From Bondarzewia mesenterica (taxonomy: Eukaryota > Basidiomycota > Agaricomycetes > Russulales > Bondarzewiaceae): a stretch of 62,041 nucleotides of DNA. Position numbers and translations under genes: made by a program. The notes below the pieces were generated by a model that ran no database searches, was not told the origin of the DNA, and saw nothing but the letters and a program-made list of their open reading frames with translations. Shown here one piece after another: positions 48,267 to 60,792 of this stretch (position 1 is its first letter; each line of letters opens with the position of its first letter). Where the stretch lies: contig SGPL01000146.1 in NCBI GenBank assembly GCA_004802705.1, positions 1 through 62,041 on the forward strand. The letters run 5' to 3'.

Positions 48267-51200
48267 TGACAACAGACCTCTGGTGGGAGTATACCACTTG
48301 AAGGAACCTGAGGTGGCAGGCAATAGTATGGGTATTTAAAGCGGATCCTGATTCTGGAATGTCAGCTTCAGGCCTCGGTAGCTGTGAAGGCCAAGTCCGA
48401 CCGTGGCATTCCGGGAGAAGGCTTTTCATGCGTGAAGCTTGGAGATCGTCGACACATTTTGAGAATTTCTGTCACTCAGAATGCGATTCATGTGGAGCTG
48501 AGAACACGGGAGCACTACGTAAACTGCCGGTGGGTTGCTGTGGGGTCAGCGCCGACAGATCATTGGGAATACATGGTAGTAAGTAACTTACAGTACTTGG
48601 ATGACGCCGCGTCAGACCTTCTGGGCGAAATTGGCGTGGTCCGACAAGTGGATTTGATGCATCGCCGCGGCTTCAAATTTCAAGCATCAAGAGCATCAAG
48701 AGATGAATATGTATAGCTAGCCTTCAGGCCTTCAGGGCTTCCGCTTTAGGCTCGCGACAGTTCCACTGGCCTTCAAAAGCTTGAAACACGATACAAGCTT
48801 GACACAAGCCCTTCTAGGAACTACCGAGCCGTGTGAACAAAGCATTCCCAATATTTCAAACTTCGATGAGTGCAACATTGAAAAAAAAAATCGCCACGAA
48901 TGTCCAGCCCAGTGGCCCAAGCAGCAAGAATGACCGAGAGTACAAAGCGACTGGGCCAAAGATTATGAGCAGTCAAACGAGCCAGTACTGCCAGGAAAAA
49001 TCGAAAAGGGAAAATCTCCGTTGCCCTGAGCCTCGTTGATCTCCTTGATCGTGACCAAAGCAGAATCGACATAAGTAGCGACTTTGGTCAAATCCTGGGT
49101 CAGGGCGTCGCGCCAAGCCATGTGTATATCGTCTTGGCATATTTGAGGAATACGGAAACGACGGTTGGCAGAGCTTAACATGACCGATTGAAGATCCATA
49201 GTACGGTATAAGTTGTTGAGGAGGCATAGAAGAGGAATGAGGGATAGCTTGAAAATGAACGTTATTCGAGAATGGACTCACTGCGTCAGGTACGTGATGA
49301 TCAATTGGCAGTCTTGTCTGACCGTATCGTTGACAGAAATTTTTAAATTGAAATGTAAAGGCGTGTCGGAAAAGCCGCGCAAACAGAACATACCAGGCCC
49401 GTATAAATTGCAGAACACGCCGAAGGCAGGGCTCTTGCGAGAAAATTACGTTTTGCACCTCATCATCAATGGCAATTCTGGGGTCACAACGAGAGGAGCG
49501 CGCCATGCACACACAGAATATGAACGGAATGAGTGATTAAGACTGGCCATGGAATGCGAACGGAACAGTTCATACCCTGATGTTTAGTATGATCTTCCAG
49601 AGTACGCGAGGACGGACGACGTATATGATCTGGCGGGTCTAATATCGGCAGGACCTCCATTGACTCTGACTGGGCCGCCGGAGGTATAACAGTGACGAGT
49701 TGTAATTAGAGGAGGGAAACAACCGTCCAAATGAAGATAGGCGAAACTCACATTTGCTCGCATTATAAGCGCAATATCTGAAGAATCCTACGACTCACAT
49801 CGTATTGCAGCGTGTCCGACATTCGCGACGCGCTTGGCCTATACTATCCAGATCAATGCATGTGCGCAATTCAAAAGCAATTGGTCATGACGTGAATTAC
49901 GATTATTAGGGAGCCGGCACTCACCGCCAATGGTGACACCCAGATATCAATACAGGTGCGTCAGTTGACTCGCCGAACATCAGCCGCGGAACAGATGTGC
50001 TGGGAATTGGATCATGGACAGAAGCCGAGCTGAATCGTGTGACCGGCAACGTCGCAAGGAGGAGACGCAGACAGAGAGCCTGGCAGGTAAGTATAGCTTG
50101 TGATGCGAACGCCGGCTGACAGCGAGGACCTAAAAGAATTACCAAATTTAGCACAGTAAATTCTCTCGCCAGATCGTCTGATGTCGGTTTTGATCCTTCA
50201 TTTTCCTTGAGTCTAGATATGTACTTACAGCGTTCTACGGAAGCACCCCATGGATGGAAGCTGGTAGAAGTAGAAGTGCAGAGCGCACCACCACGGCAGG
50301 TTTCGATTACCTGGCCTCACGCACCTCGCAAATCCTTCTTGGCTCTAGCGGCTGGACAGTCTGGCTCGAGTGTCTGTCACACCCAACCAACACAATATAG
50401 GAAGGTAGGAACCTGTAACCTGGAGGGACCCAAGTGGTAAAAATGGGAGATGAACAACTCAGAAGCCTAAGTTGGGTGCAGAACGCCAGTGAGACATGCT
50501 TCGAACATACAAAATATGTGTGACATTGCGGAGGTTGCATCAAGCACAAGTCGACGTGACATGTATGTCATATCGAAGACTGAATGCAAGGTAGTGAGCA
50601 TGCAGTGAGAGAGATTGGTACCGACCGGTACATGGGTGGGTCAGGACTCCTGTTTACGATGAGGACAGATGCAGTTCCGAGAACCGCGAGATTATATCCG
50701 ATCAACATCAAAACAATGGTCACTCATGGACAGCTGGTCCCTGGGAAGACCTGCAGACAATCAGAATCAGATCTGCTTGCTGCAAGGCATCGTAATCCGG
50801 AAGCCAAAGACTGCCAGTCCAAGTTCTCTGCACATCAATAAGACAAGGAACTGGAGCTCCTCGAAGACGTGAGGAAGAATCCAATAATTGCTGCATTTCA
50901 GAAGGTTTAATTCGGAGGAGGCTTGTACAGCCTATCAGTCTGTGTTCAGCAGAAGAGAGTATGCATATAGCTTTAAAGTTTTGAAAATTTATCGACCTTT
51001 TGCATGGGGTTGAACTCTGAGTGGAAAGATCTCGAGCTTCGAAGACGCAAGGAGGTTACAGAGCGATAGCCAAGCAGAATCCGGCCCATCGGACAGTCCA
51101 GGTAGATCGTTCCATTCGGTTCGTCGAGGGGATGGATGTGATGCGAGCCAGTTCAGCAAGATGTGATGGTTGGTTGAAAGATGGCTACTGCCAGTCACCA

Positions 51201-51728
51201 ACAGTGGGCGAACATCACCTGACCGCGTGCGGCGTCGAGCAACATCAATGTATACTCACATCAAAGAAAAATATAGAATTTATAGCATCCAAAATCTACA
51301 CACTTAATGTGAGCGACACGCACCTTGTGGCTGATATGAATCTTGTCCGAAAGCACAGACCAAATCTCGCATTCCAACGTTCACTTGAAACATCGCATCT
51401 GAGAGAAATTGGATGTACAACAGCTCACGACGCTATCTTCTGAAAGAGGATGTCAATAGAAAGAACGCTGAAGCATAGACTCATGAAAGCGTTCTGAGTA
51501 GATACTCGATATCATTTGGAGAAAGAACGATTCACCGAAAACCTCAAACCAGCTCAAATCGAGTTTAGGGCTACCTTCCACGTGATGAGGTTTTATTTCA
51601 AATTTTCCCTCCGTTCATTGAACCGTTCAGTGCCGCACCTCCGACGTGCGCACCCACAACCGTGACAAGCACTGCATTGGGCAGCAGAATTGCACAAGTC
51701 CCTTGCGCTGGAATTATAACGTTTTCCG
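48267..51728. other. 3.5-kb sparse region, possible unknown minus-strand gene
   Basis: No known family. A minus-strand set of frames between about 48966 and 50154 may be exons of one unrecognised gene: MLNLVILLGPRCQPAFASQA (hydrophobic start, 50154), SGGPVRVNGGPADIRPA (about 49640), and MDLQSVMLSSANRRF with KEINEAQGNGDFPFSIFP (49199-48966). I could not join them with confidence. From 50160 to 51700 only short frames appear. No repeat or RNA gene was recognised. Confidence 0.3.
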
Positions 51729-53173
51729 ATGGCAAGCAGTGATGGCGGGAAGAAGAAGGGTCAGTACATAATCTTTCGTTCACACATAATGATCCTACAA
51801 ATATGCCACTCTACACAGTCGAACTGGACCCGACCCTGGATTTCTTCGCCGGGACAGTCGCAGGTAAGCACTGAGCTCGTCAAGCTCAAACACTGCCCGG
51901 GTACCCCATAAATCAGAGACTGAATCTAGTTTTTTGAAGGAATGGCTGCACTTTCGGTAGGCTATCCGTTTGACACAGGTGACTGCCATCTTGCGTAGCA
52001 GGGCCGGCGGCGCGCTGCCGAATCTAACCCAGCCTCCAATACCCACCCAGTGAAAGTCCGATTCCAGAACCCGTCCATATATCTCAAATACCGGTCCACG
52101 TTCCATGCCTTGTCCACCATCGTCCGCGAAGAGCGCTTCCTCGGCCTCTACAAAGGTATCACCGCGCCCCTTGTACGTCCCATCCCGTCCCCAGGTCCTC
52201 CGGACCCGCGACTCAATGAAATGAGGGGGCAAGTGCCCCTCATCGAACTCACTCGCTCGTGCGATGACATGACTTGTACAGGCTTCGGCGGCGTTCCTGA
52301 ATGGTTTGGTGTTCGCGTCATACCGCTTCTTCATCAAGATCCAGCTGCAACACGAAGGCCAGATACCGACCTTGACGCAAATCGGCCTCGCAGGCGCCGG
52401 GTGTGGAGTCGTGGGATCGTGCGTACCTCGTTTCCAACTCCCGCTACGCATCCGCGCTGAGACATTTGACGATCGCAGCGTACTCACCACCCCGATCGAA
52501 CTCATCAAGGTCCAACAGCAACAGTCTCTCCTCCCAGTTCCATCCCCCCTCGCCTCGCCGACAGCCCTCAAAGCACCGTCCGCGCGCGCGTCGCGCTCCA
52601 AATATTCAAGCAGCATGGTATTCCAGGGCTCTACCGAGGCATCACGGCCACGGCCCTCCGCGATATCGGTTTCGGCGCGTACTTTGCCGGTGTATGTCCC
52701 CGCCTTCCTACTCTCGCTCTAGCCAATCAATTTATGTTCACGTGCTCAACCAGTACGAAGCGACCCTACGCCTTTTCACACCGGCCGCCTCTTCGTCCTC
52801 TGACCCCGTCCTAAAAGGAGTTTCCGACGCCCTTGCCCTCCCTTTCATACCCCTCCTCTTAGCAGGCGGCGTCGCAGGAATCGCAGGCTGGGTCTTCACC
52901 TTCCCCTTCGACGTCGTCAAGACGCGCATGCAAACCACCTTTGATGGCACCGTGCCTCCACCCCCGCCAAACACCTCAACCTCCCCTTCGCCGTCCAATT
53001 TATCACGAGACGAACGACCGTACCGCAACACGCTCTCCACTATCGTGAACTCGTACCGCGCCGAGGGTGTCCGTGTGTTCTTCCGCGGCTTCGCACCTAC
53101 CATCATCCGCGCGATTCCCGTCAACATGGTGACATTCACAACCTTCGAGAGCATCGTGCACGCCTTCTCATGA
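51729..53173 (+). CDS. mitochondrial carrier, carnitine/acylcarnitine-like
   Basis: Inner-membrane solute carrier of the SLC25 family. All three signatures are present: PFDT spliced to VKVRFQNP, TPIELIKVQQQQ and FPFDVVKTRMQT. Supporting blocks are ELDPTLDFFAGTVAG, IVREERFLGLYKGITAPL, FLNGLVFASYRFFIKIQLQ, IFKQHGIPGLYRGITATALR, LLAGGVAGIAGWVFTFPFDV and RVFFRGFAPTIIRAIPVNMV, ending VHAFS. The pattern DTVKVRFQ in repeat 1 is most like carnitine or ornithine-type carriers, but the substrate is not fixed. The frame shifts between LIKVQQQQSLLPVPS and RARVALQIFK; one more C in the six-C run 52544-52549 would restore it, so a homopolymer error is likely. The start at 51729 uses an intron donor GTCAGT; ATG 51803 is an alternative. 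Confidence 0.85.
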
Positions 53174-53772
53174 AGAGCGAAACCGCTTCGTGGTGGCTGT
53201 TTATCGATTATCCGTCGATCCTGGATGACTCTCACTGAACAGGTCACCTCTTACAATTTGTTCAGCGGGCTGGGCCAATCGTCCATTTCCAGAGGTGCCC
53301 AGGGCCAGAGGTACACACGTAGATACTTCGCTGGCCAATGACAAGCCAGAACCGCGGGTTCCCAACTCTCAATTCGAGAACGACACCAATCAGAGCCCAG
53401 GCGGGCCTCGGCCAATCAGAGGACGCACGGAAATATCTCCCCCACTACCATGTATTGACTACCTAAATAACTAATATAAAACATTAGATGTAAACTACTT
53501 TGACGACCAACGCTATTGATACAGCAGGAAACCATCCACGATAGATCTTTGATTGAGATAGATGCGAGTGGAGAAGATGGAGGATGAGTGGATGGTACCT
53601 TACACAGCCAATGCTCCCAAATGGAACCCAACGAGAAAAAAAGACCAGAGAACCCAATCGAAGGAAGAAGAAAGGCGGACGGAGCAACCAACGAGGATGA
53701 AGCATAAAACGATAATACCCTAGAAATTATAGAGTCCAAAACCCAAAAGAAAAGAAACGGCACAATGGCGGC
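53174..53772. other. convergent 3' spacer with four CCAAT motifs
   Basis: Between the carrier and the ETT1-like gene, which converge. CCAAT occurs four times in the same orientation at 53275, 53335, 53386 and 53412. The rest is AT-richer 3' DNA. No gene is supported. Confidence 0.45.
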
Positions 53773-55855
53773 CTAGCTTTCGTCCATATACACCACTTGA
53801 TCATCGTACGAAGTAGTTTCGCTGTCTTGGTTGAGTGCGAGAGCGACGGTCTCGCCGCCCTCAGCCAGCGCCCGGCTGTAAAGCTCTTCGCGCTTTACTT
53901 CGTCTTGTGTGAGATTAGCCAATGACAAAAGCGCTTCAGCGAACTGCGAAAGGAATACGATGAGCACCAGGCGGGGCATTCCCAATACTTGAACATACCA
54001 AAGATCGGATATCTTGAAGGTCAGTTTCCGGGGGCGCAGACGACGCAGAACCCAGAGCACGGTCAAAGAACGACACAGCTGAGAAAACGCCACATATCAA
54101 TCTCTGCGCCTACGAGCCCCATGAAGGCATATTGAACTTGACTTACCCATCGTCAAACCTTCCCTGGCCTCCTCCGCATCGTTACTCATCAGTACCTCCA
54201 TCTCACCCCTCTCCAAGGCGTCCTCGATCTCATCCACTCTGGCGCTCCCAGCAACGAGCCAGCATCGACCGCGAGCGCCGGTTATCTGCGTCCTCCATGC
54301 GTCCATGTCCGCCTCCATTTTCATCTGATTGAACACTGAATCGGCCCACGCTGCCCAAGTCCGGCGCTCGTCGGGCTCTGTCAAGCGCTCCGCAACGCCG
54401 AGGACTTCGGAGGCAATGGTGAAGAGCTCCTTGGGTCTGGAGAAGGCGAGAGAATCTGGACTTGCGGGCGTCAAAGTCTGTGGGAGCGCAGTCTGAGGCT
54501 GCGTTGACCGTGAAAAGATGGTGGAATGGCTGTGCGTGTACTGCGGGTGAGGCATGTGGAAGATACCGCGAGAAAACTGGTCCACGGCGAGAGTCAAAAG
54601 GTCGTTTGCGGTATAATTGGACAACGACATGCGCCGCGTTATCGGGGGTCGGCGAGCCGCTATGGCGTGGAAGGGGGATTCGATCGACCACTTGGGATCG
54701 TCGACGGCCATGCGGGTCTCGGACGACGAGGACGCAACTGGATTGGCGGCCCGGTGTGTACGAGTTATTTTCTCATCTGCTAGGCAGACGAGCGTACGAC
54801 CCCACACTATCGCCATACGCCAGTCCTCCGCATCGCCTGAGCGACCATCTATCTTACTTGGCAGGTTTTCACCTGTCTCGAATACATCAAGGGCAGATAG
54901 CCAATATGCTGCGGGTGCATCAGGTTCGCCTGACAGAGCAAGGGACGACTCTTGTGCGATAAGGTTGCCGAAAAGGAAAAGTGTAATCCCAAGGATGGCA
55001 TGGAAGGCTGTGGGTAATTCAGTATATCTAGTGACGATGGTAGCGATGTGAGTGAGCATCTTGCACAAGACAGCGGTCAAACTGACTTTGTCGTCCTATC
55101 GACCGACCGACTCTGACGTCTTGAGGCGATTCTAGTTCCCTGGTCAGGGCCCCAGTCTCGGTAGAGACGCTCATCTGGAGGTGTCAATGTTTCTGGGGAA
55201 CTGTCGGTATGTCGTGCAGCGGGAGGTGCTACGAAGAGCACGGAAGGGTCATTGTAGTACTCAAGAAAACGATGGCATTCGTGAATCACGGCGCGAAGCA
55301 AGCAGCTTGCTCCGACCGCATCGTCGCCTAAATCGACCAAAGGAAATGAGGTTACACGGAGGACGGTCGACGATGTACAGATACGGATATTTCAGACGTA
55401 CGTTCATACTGTTCCGCTGCTCCAGAAAACATCTCCTTCAAGTCCACCCAGTCGTCATAATCACAGGTCAACTTTTCTGACTTGCCCCTCTGGGCTGTAG
55501 AAGTTGTTTCGTTCATTTTATGAGTGAGGCGGGTGTTTGTCGCATCGCCCTCAGGCTTGGGTGAGGGTGGGATTGGGGAGGAAAATTTACCGCCGGGAAG
55601 AAAGCAGTACTGCAGGCTGTCTTGCGACTCGCGGCGTTGACGTTTAGAACTATGTGAGTGGGCGTCGTCGTCCTCGTCGTCGTCCTCGTCGTAGAGATCA
55701 CTGGGGGTATCAGAGTCGTGGGGACTATGAGCCAATCCGGGCGAAGAGGGTGGCAGATAAGCCGCCGCAGGATGCCGAGCCTTCCAAAGACCGCGGGGCC
55801 TCTTGTTTGGCCTATGAATGGCCTGCACGACCGAGTCTACGATTGTGGGCGCCAT
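53773..55855 (-). CDS. ETT1/Nro1-like protein
   Basis: Probably the fungal Ett1/Nro1 family, nuclear helical-repeat proteins linked to translation termination and, in fission yeast, to control of the Ofd1 dioxygenase. The start, MAPTIVDSVVQAIHRPNKRP, leads to RGLWKARHPAA; a Ser/Asp-rich low-complexity stretch follows (SDLYDEDDDEDDDAHSH). Helical blocks are YDDWVDLKEMFSGAAEQYE, VGASCLLRAVIHECHRFLEY, FHAILGITLFLFGNLIAQES, PAAYWLSALDVFETGENLPS, DWRMAIVWGRTLVCLADEKI and FAEALLSLANLTQDEVKREE, ending DDQVVYMDES. Ett1 resemblance rests on the overall pattern (HEC motif, ALDVFETGEN, WRMAIVWGRTLV) from memory, not on a search. Otherwise it would be an unknown nuclear TPR-like protein. The start was chosen at 55855 because upstream in-frame codons look noncoding. 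Confidence 0.6.
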
Positions 55856-56137
55856 GGAGAGCGACACGAGCATTGATATATGAGAGAAAAAGAATGCGAA
55901 GAAAAGGCCAATACGCTGCGAACATCGTGGAGCGGCCAGTAAGTTCTTATATGGACAGGTCAACCAATCACACTAGGCTCTGGCCTTTTACAGATCCTGG
56001 GTGGATCCAGACTCTTCTGTTCCAGGCTCTCCCCCTCAAGCCAGTAAGATGCGAGCGCGACCGCTCAGGGCCCGCTGCACTGCAAATATATCTCATCCTA
56101 TCCACTCACCACCGCTCTCACCTCGCATCCGTATGTT

Positions 56138-59100
56138 TCACAGTCCCCTTCGTCGCCCTCCCTTGCCCCATTTCTCAATCAGAAATCCCGTCAAGTACTC
56201 AAACACCTCCCGATACGCTCCTCTTCTCGATATGCTGTGATCACTAATTCAAGTTCCTCTCATCAGCCACCGCCCTACCGCCTAGAATCGGCACGCACCT
56301 ATCCGTAAACATCCTGAACCTGAAATTACGAATCTGGCCCTTCGTCAGCATATCCAACAGGTGTGCCGAGTTTGCAAAGTGGACATTGTCATCGCCACTG
56401 CCATGTGCTAGCAAGTAATCCACCTTAGAAAACGCTCTGACGTCTGTCACTGAAGCATTCTTGTAACCGCCGGGGTTCCGGTCGGGAAGATCCATATACC
56501 GCTCCGTGTATATCGAGTCTGCAACACAGTCAGGTCGTGGAAAAAGTGCGAACCTAACTGAGTATCCGCCTACCATACAGTCGCCAACTCGTGACGGGCT
56601 ACCACAGTATAAAAGTTTCATCATCTTGTCGTAAGAACAATAATCAGGATGACCCACCGCAACCGCCATGGCCAACGAATGAATACCTGCATCTTTTTCC
56701 ACGACCTTTGAGCTCATGAAACCGCCATATGACTAAACAGCGATGCAGTTAGGTGACATTTGGATGAGAAAGGACGGCAACTTACCCAACCCCAAATGCC
56801 GATACGCTTCACGTCAACATAACCCTTCGACGCCCAAGCTCTACCGATGCAGATATGAGTTGCCGTGCCCTGTATCCACTCCACTCACTTCACCTACCGT
56901 GCGGCATTCACTTGGTCCTCGACCTCCCACCAACCAAGGTTTCCTTTGACTGGATTCCTCAGCTTCCTTCCCTTCATGCCAGTTCCGCGCCCATCAACGA
57001 CCACGACGATGTACTGCAAAGAGCATGCTACGTAGTGGTGCCAATCACGATTGAATTGTACATTAACCAATTGCGAGCCAGGCCCCCCCATATCTAGCGG
57101 CGCAAAACACACGGCAACATCAGCATCCACGACAAACGGCATAACATTAAGAAAACTCACACGCGGAACAGCACAGGATACTTCGTCCGCCCGGAGTCAT
57201 CCATGTGAGGCGGTCTGATTTCCACCGCATTCAATTCTGTCGCCGTCAGACATGATCACGAAACCAAATCATTGGCAAAAATGAAATGAAGTAGATACCG
57301 TAGCCATTGCTCTCAATAGTGGAGTACTGAATTATGGGCGCTTCAAAGCGGTTCCACGTCTGATTCAAAGGAGTGTTGTCTGTCAGCACGTAATTAAATG
57401 CTGCCATGTGCCAGCAAATCAAGGGTTTGGCGTAAATTAAACAAACACCATAGTCAAGAATTGCAGTGTAACTCACCCGTATCATTAGCTTTGATGATTC
57501 GCTGTCTTGGGACATTCGGTCCTTCATAACTTAACAAATAAAAACCGGCTTGAGGCGAAAAGTCAGCGGAATAATATCCCGTGGAGGTAATGTCCGTCAA
57601 CGCCGTGATTGTGCTATGCTCGTCCGAGGAATCGGTATGAAAGGTCGTTGGGAGCGGAACGGCGTACAAGTGCCGCTCAATAGACGATGGGTTGGCTGCT
57701 TGGAAGTACCTGCGTTGATACAGAAGAGGGCAAGATTAGCATTCCGACGGAGTATTAGGAGAGAGGGGTACGTACACAAGCCCGCGTTGCGCGTCGACCG
57801 CCTTTATGCCTCCCGTGACTTCCCAGTTTCCGGAAGTGAGAAAGCGGGGAGTGCTCGAATTGGCGGGGCTGAAGAGCGCGATGTGGTTGAACCCGTCCTT
57901 AGTGGGCACGATGTCCAGATACGCGGAAACGCCATTCGTGGCGCTGGTTGGGAGGGGGTAGACAGTTTGCTCGGCCTCGATCCACCCATCATCGCCTTGC
58001 TCGCCGTCCTTGCCCAATTTACGGACCACGCGCCCAATGTCCTGCCCAGCTGCCCGGGTATCGTCCAGACTGAACAAGGCAATGTTCCCCTCGTCCGCGT
58101 TGCGGTTACTTTCCCTGACGATCAGACTGTTATTTCCCACCCATGCCACTTCAGTCACGATGCTGTTGTTTTTGGACTGTCGTCCATCCCAATGGAGCTC
58201 CAGTGTGAACTCGCCGCCGGTGACATCTTCCACCAATGCTCTTTCCCCTAAATATTTCTCCACGTCGAACACGTGTACAGAGACCAGAGGGTTGTTATAT
58301 CCGGGTTTAGGGTATTTCATCGTCACCTGCTCCGTATATGGAATGACGGCGTTGGAATCTTCGGTGGGGTTATAAATAGGGAAGGTGAATTCATCAACGA
58401 GAGTTTCGTCAAAGGTGAGATATGCGATCTTGTTCGAGTCAGGCGACCACCAAAGCGCGTAGTCGGCGGAAAAGACCTCTTCTTCGTACACCCAATCTGG
58501 TACGCCATGGAAAAGTGAGGCGTTGCCTGATGTTGTGACGCGGATTGGCACGTTGGAAGCTCTGCAACATAAAGCATTTTCGGGAGGTCCTCAGTGAGGA
58601 CTTGAGGAAGGCATGCAGAGGGACATACGATGGAGACTCGAGGACATATAGATCATTGTTCGCAACGTAAGCAATGCTCTCTCCAGTGGGAGACCATGTA
58701 GCATACGCAGTGACCGGCGGATAAGAAGGGGGCATTATCGGGCGAGTTACGTTAGTCTCTAAATTGTGTACATAGTAATTCCCGAAGCTCGACCAACGCC
58801 ATTGCTTCAGGAGTTCCCTTAGATGTGACGTTCAAAAGTAAGAAACACGGTCCTTAACTTACCTTGAGGGTATCGGCCTTCACGAGCATGTACTTCATAT
58901 CAGGAGAAAGTTTCCAGCTTGACCAATAAAGACTCTTTCCTTGCTCCTGCGAGTCACCGTATGGCATGATCAATCTATAGGAGTAGCCGAGATAATATAA
59001 TGGGCGTACATCCTTCACATCTTTAGTTGCAAGCAAATTAGTTGTAGAGTTTGTCTTTAGATCAACCAAAGTGATGTAGCCGTGTTGGTTGAGGGAGAAG

Positions 59101-59687
59101 ACACCGTCGCCAGCTGATAGGCGTTCAGATGTCCACGCTGCTAATGCCTGTACATGAAACAAACACACCTTCCGGTACCCAATTGACACTGACTCGTTCA
59201 GCCGCAAATGTACCGTTGAAGATATGGTCCATAGTGATGTGCTCGTTACCCCGAACTGTGCGCTTCGTCTCTCTGTACGACAGCGCAGCAAAAACACCGA
59301 TAATTGCCGCAACGGATACCAATCCTGCTAAAGAGAATACCAGCCATCGCACGGATGACCATTCCTGCAGAAGAACGGATACATTGGCGCAGAGACGGTG
59401 ATCGAGAGAAACACACGAACCCGGCGGCGACCGACATACAACCCTGTATCATCCACTTCCTCTGCTGTGATCTGACCGCGTTCTGCCTGCCCCGGTGAAC
59501 TCGACATCGGCTTCTCCAAGAGCTCCTCGGATTCATCGTCCGAGCTTGGCGGGTTAAAAGGTCCGTCCTCATAGTACACAGGAGGCCGTGGTTGTGATCC
59601 ACGGATTGGGCTGCGACTTACTGAGGCTACGGTATCGGAATCCTCGCCGTCATCTTGTACGAGAGGATCGTAAGTTGCTGGGGGCAT
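56138..59687 (-). CDS. dipeptidyl aminopeptidase, type II membrane (DPP IV, S9B)
   Basis: Serine exopeptidase that removes X-Pro or X-Ala dipeptides; yeast counterparts Dap2 and Ste13 sit in vacuole or Golgi. The cytosolic N-tail has MPPATYDPLVQDDGEDSDTV. A single membrane anchor is WLVFSLAGLVSVAAIIGVFA. The beta-propeller contains YRLIMPYGDSQEQ, PVTAYATWSPTGESIAYVAN, DWVYEEEVFSADYALWWSPD (the DWVYEEE motif) and WVGNNSLIVRESNRN. The hydrolase domain has YGGPGSQLVN, VVVVDGRGTGMKGRKLR, nucleophile WGWSYGGFM, Asp in GSGDDNVHFANSAHLLD, and His in SDHSISRRGA, which is reached only by splicing to the last exon (56138 to about 56232) at DS|DHS. It ends RRRGL. The catalytic triad is complete. About 880 residues. 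Confidence 0.93.
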
Positions 59688-59976
59688 GAAGAGCAGGCGT
59701 GATAGTTCTGTAGACTGTGTACAGACCCGTGTGCAGACACGCGCACGGCGCACGCGGAGGTTTCGAGTTACTCTATGTGTGACTGAAGCGAACTGAAGTG
59801 ACGCATGCGTGACACTGACATCTCCGTCAAGAACTTCGGTCTCCATCTCTTTCGATTTACAATCGACATGTCTCGCCAGTGAACTATTACCGTGTACCTT
59901 CATCACACAATCTGCAAACATCAACTTCACACTGACTGTTATTCGTGACGTGTTAGTCCTCAATTTATGTCAAGCG
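59688..59976. promoter_or_regulatory. bidirectional promoter, dipeptidyl peptidase / SYS1
   Basis: 289 bp lie between the start codons of two divergent genes, so both upstream regions overlap. No TATA box is clear. The assignment is by layout. Confidence 0.5.
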
Positions 59977-60792
59977 ATGGCGCCTTCGAAAACATCCAAC
60001 TGGGATCCTTTACTGCTCATTTCCCAAGAATGTCTTATTACAACTTGATACTGGTTTAATTCGACTAATCTCGGTGAAATAGATTGTAGCCATGCAATGC
60101 CTACACTATCTAACACTCGCCGTACTGATTCCGCCATTACTTGCGCTGTTTGCCGAACCCTCTTCACTGGAATGCGCAGGTGGGAGCGCCAATGTCGGTA
60201 AGTTAAAGAACATCGTATTTCCCCCCGAGTCGGAGATGCATCAATGACTATGATGCTCAAGGCATGTTAATGGATTGGCGGGAAATGGCCGGGAGACCAA
60301 CGTTTCGGCGGTTACACGGTGAGGACCGATGGAATTCCTTTACCGGTGCGTGGAGCGGAGGCAAGAAGGTCGCCGAGGGCGCGTGGTATGGAGGGATAGC
60401 TGACCGTTCAGACCCCTGGAGAGGCTGGGTGTTAGCCATTTGCTGGATGCTAGCGTGTGGAGCAGAGTAGGTTCAGTCACCTTTTCCTCGTCGTCGCGTC
60501 TCACTTCGATTCCTTCAGCATTTACTACTTATACTCCATAGTCCGACGACCACGCCTCATTTTAGATTTCGCTCTCACGCTTCTTTTCAACCACCTTGTC
60601 CTCACGACGTACTATTCCGCTTCATTGCCGACGTCGCTTTTCTTCTGGGCTGTCATGCTGATCGGTGCCGTACTAACGATCGTCGCCGCCGAACAGCTCT
60701 GCGTGAAGAGGGAGATGACAGAGGGGTTGATCGTCGCCACCGAGGTGCCCGAGGAGGAGGAGATGGAGATGGGGGATTTGAGGAGAGATTAG
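59977..60792 (+). CDS. SYS1: Golgi membrane protein SYS1
   Basis: Four-helix protein that recruits the Arl3/ARFRP1 GTPase to the late Golgi for endosome-Golgi traffic. It starts MAPSKTSNWDPLLLISQ, then IVAMQCLHYLTLAVLIPPLL (helix 1), the conserved MLMDWREMAGRPTF, GWVLAICWMLACGA (helix 2), IYYLYSIVRRPRLILDFALT, LLFNHLVLTTYYSASLPTSL (helix 3) and FFWAVMLIGAVLTIVAAEQL (helix 4), with CVKREMTEGL and an acidic tail ending GDLRRD. Joining exon 1 to exon 2 requires an intron from 60028 to 60082 whose first bases read GAATGT instead of GTATGT. The nearest GT (60031) would shift the frame. Identity is secure; that donor is odd. Confidence 0.92.

Noticed and set aside
56244..56330. Apparent loss of the catalytic His of the dipeptidyl peptidase (frame ends ADERNLN)
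   Set aside because: A consensus donor (AG|GTGCGT) and acceptor (AATTAG) lead to a last exon encoding DHSISRRGA, so the His is present.
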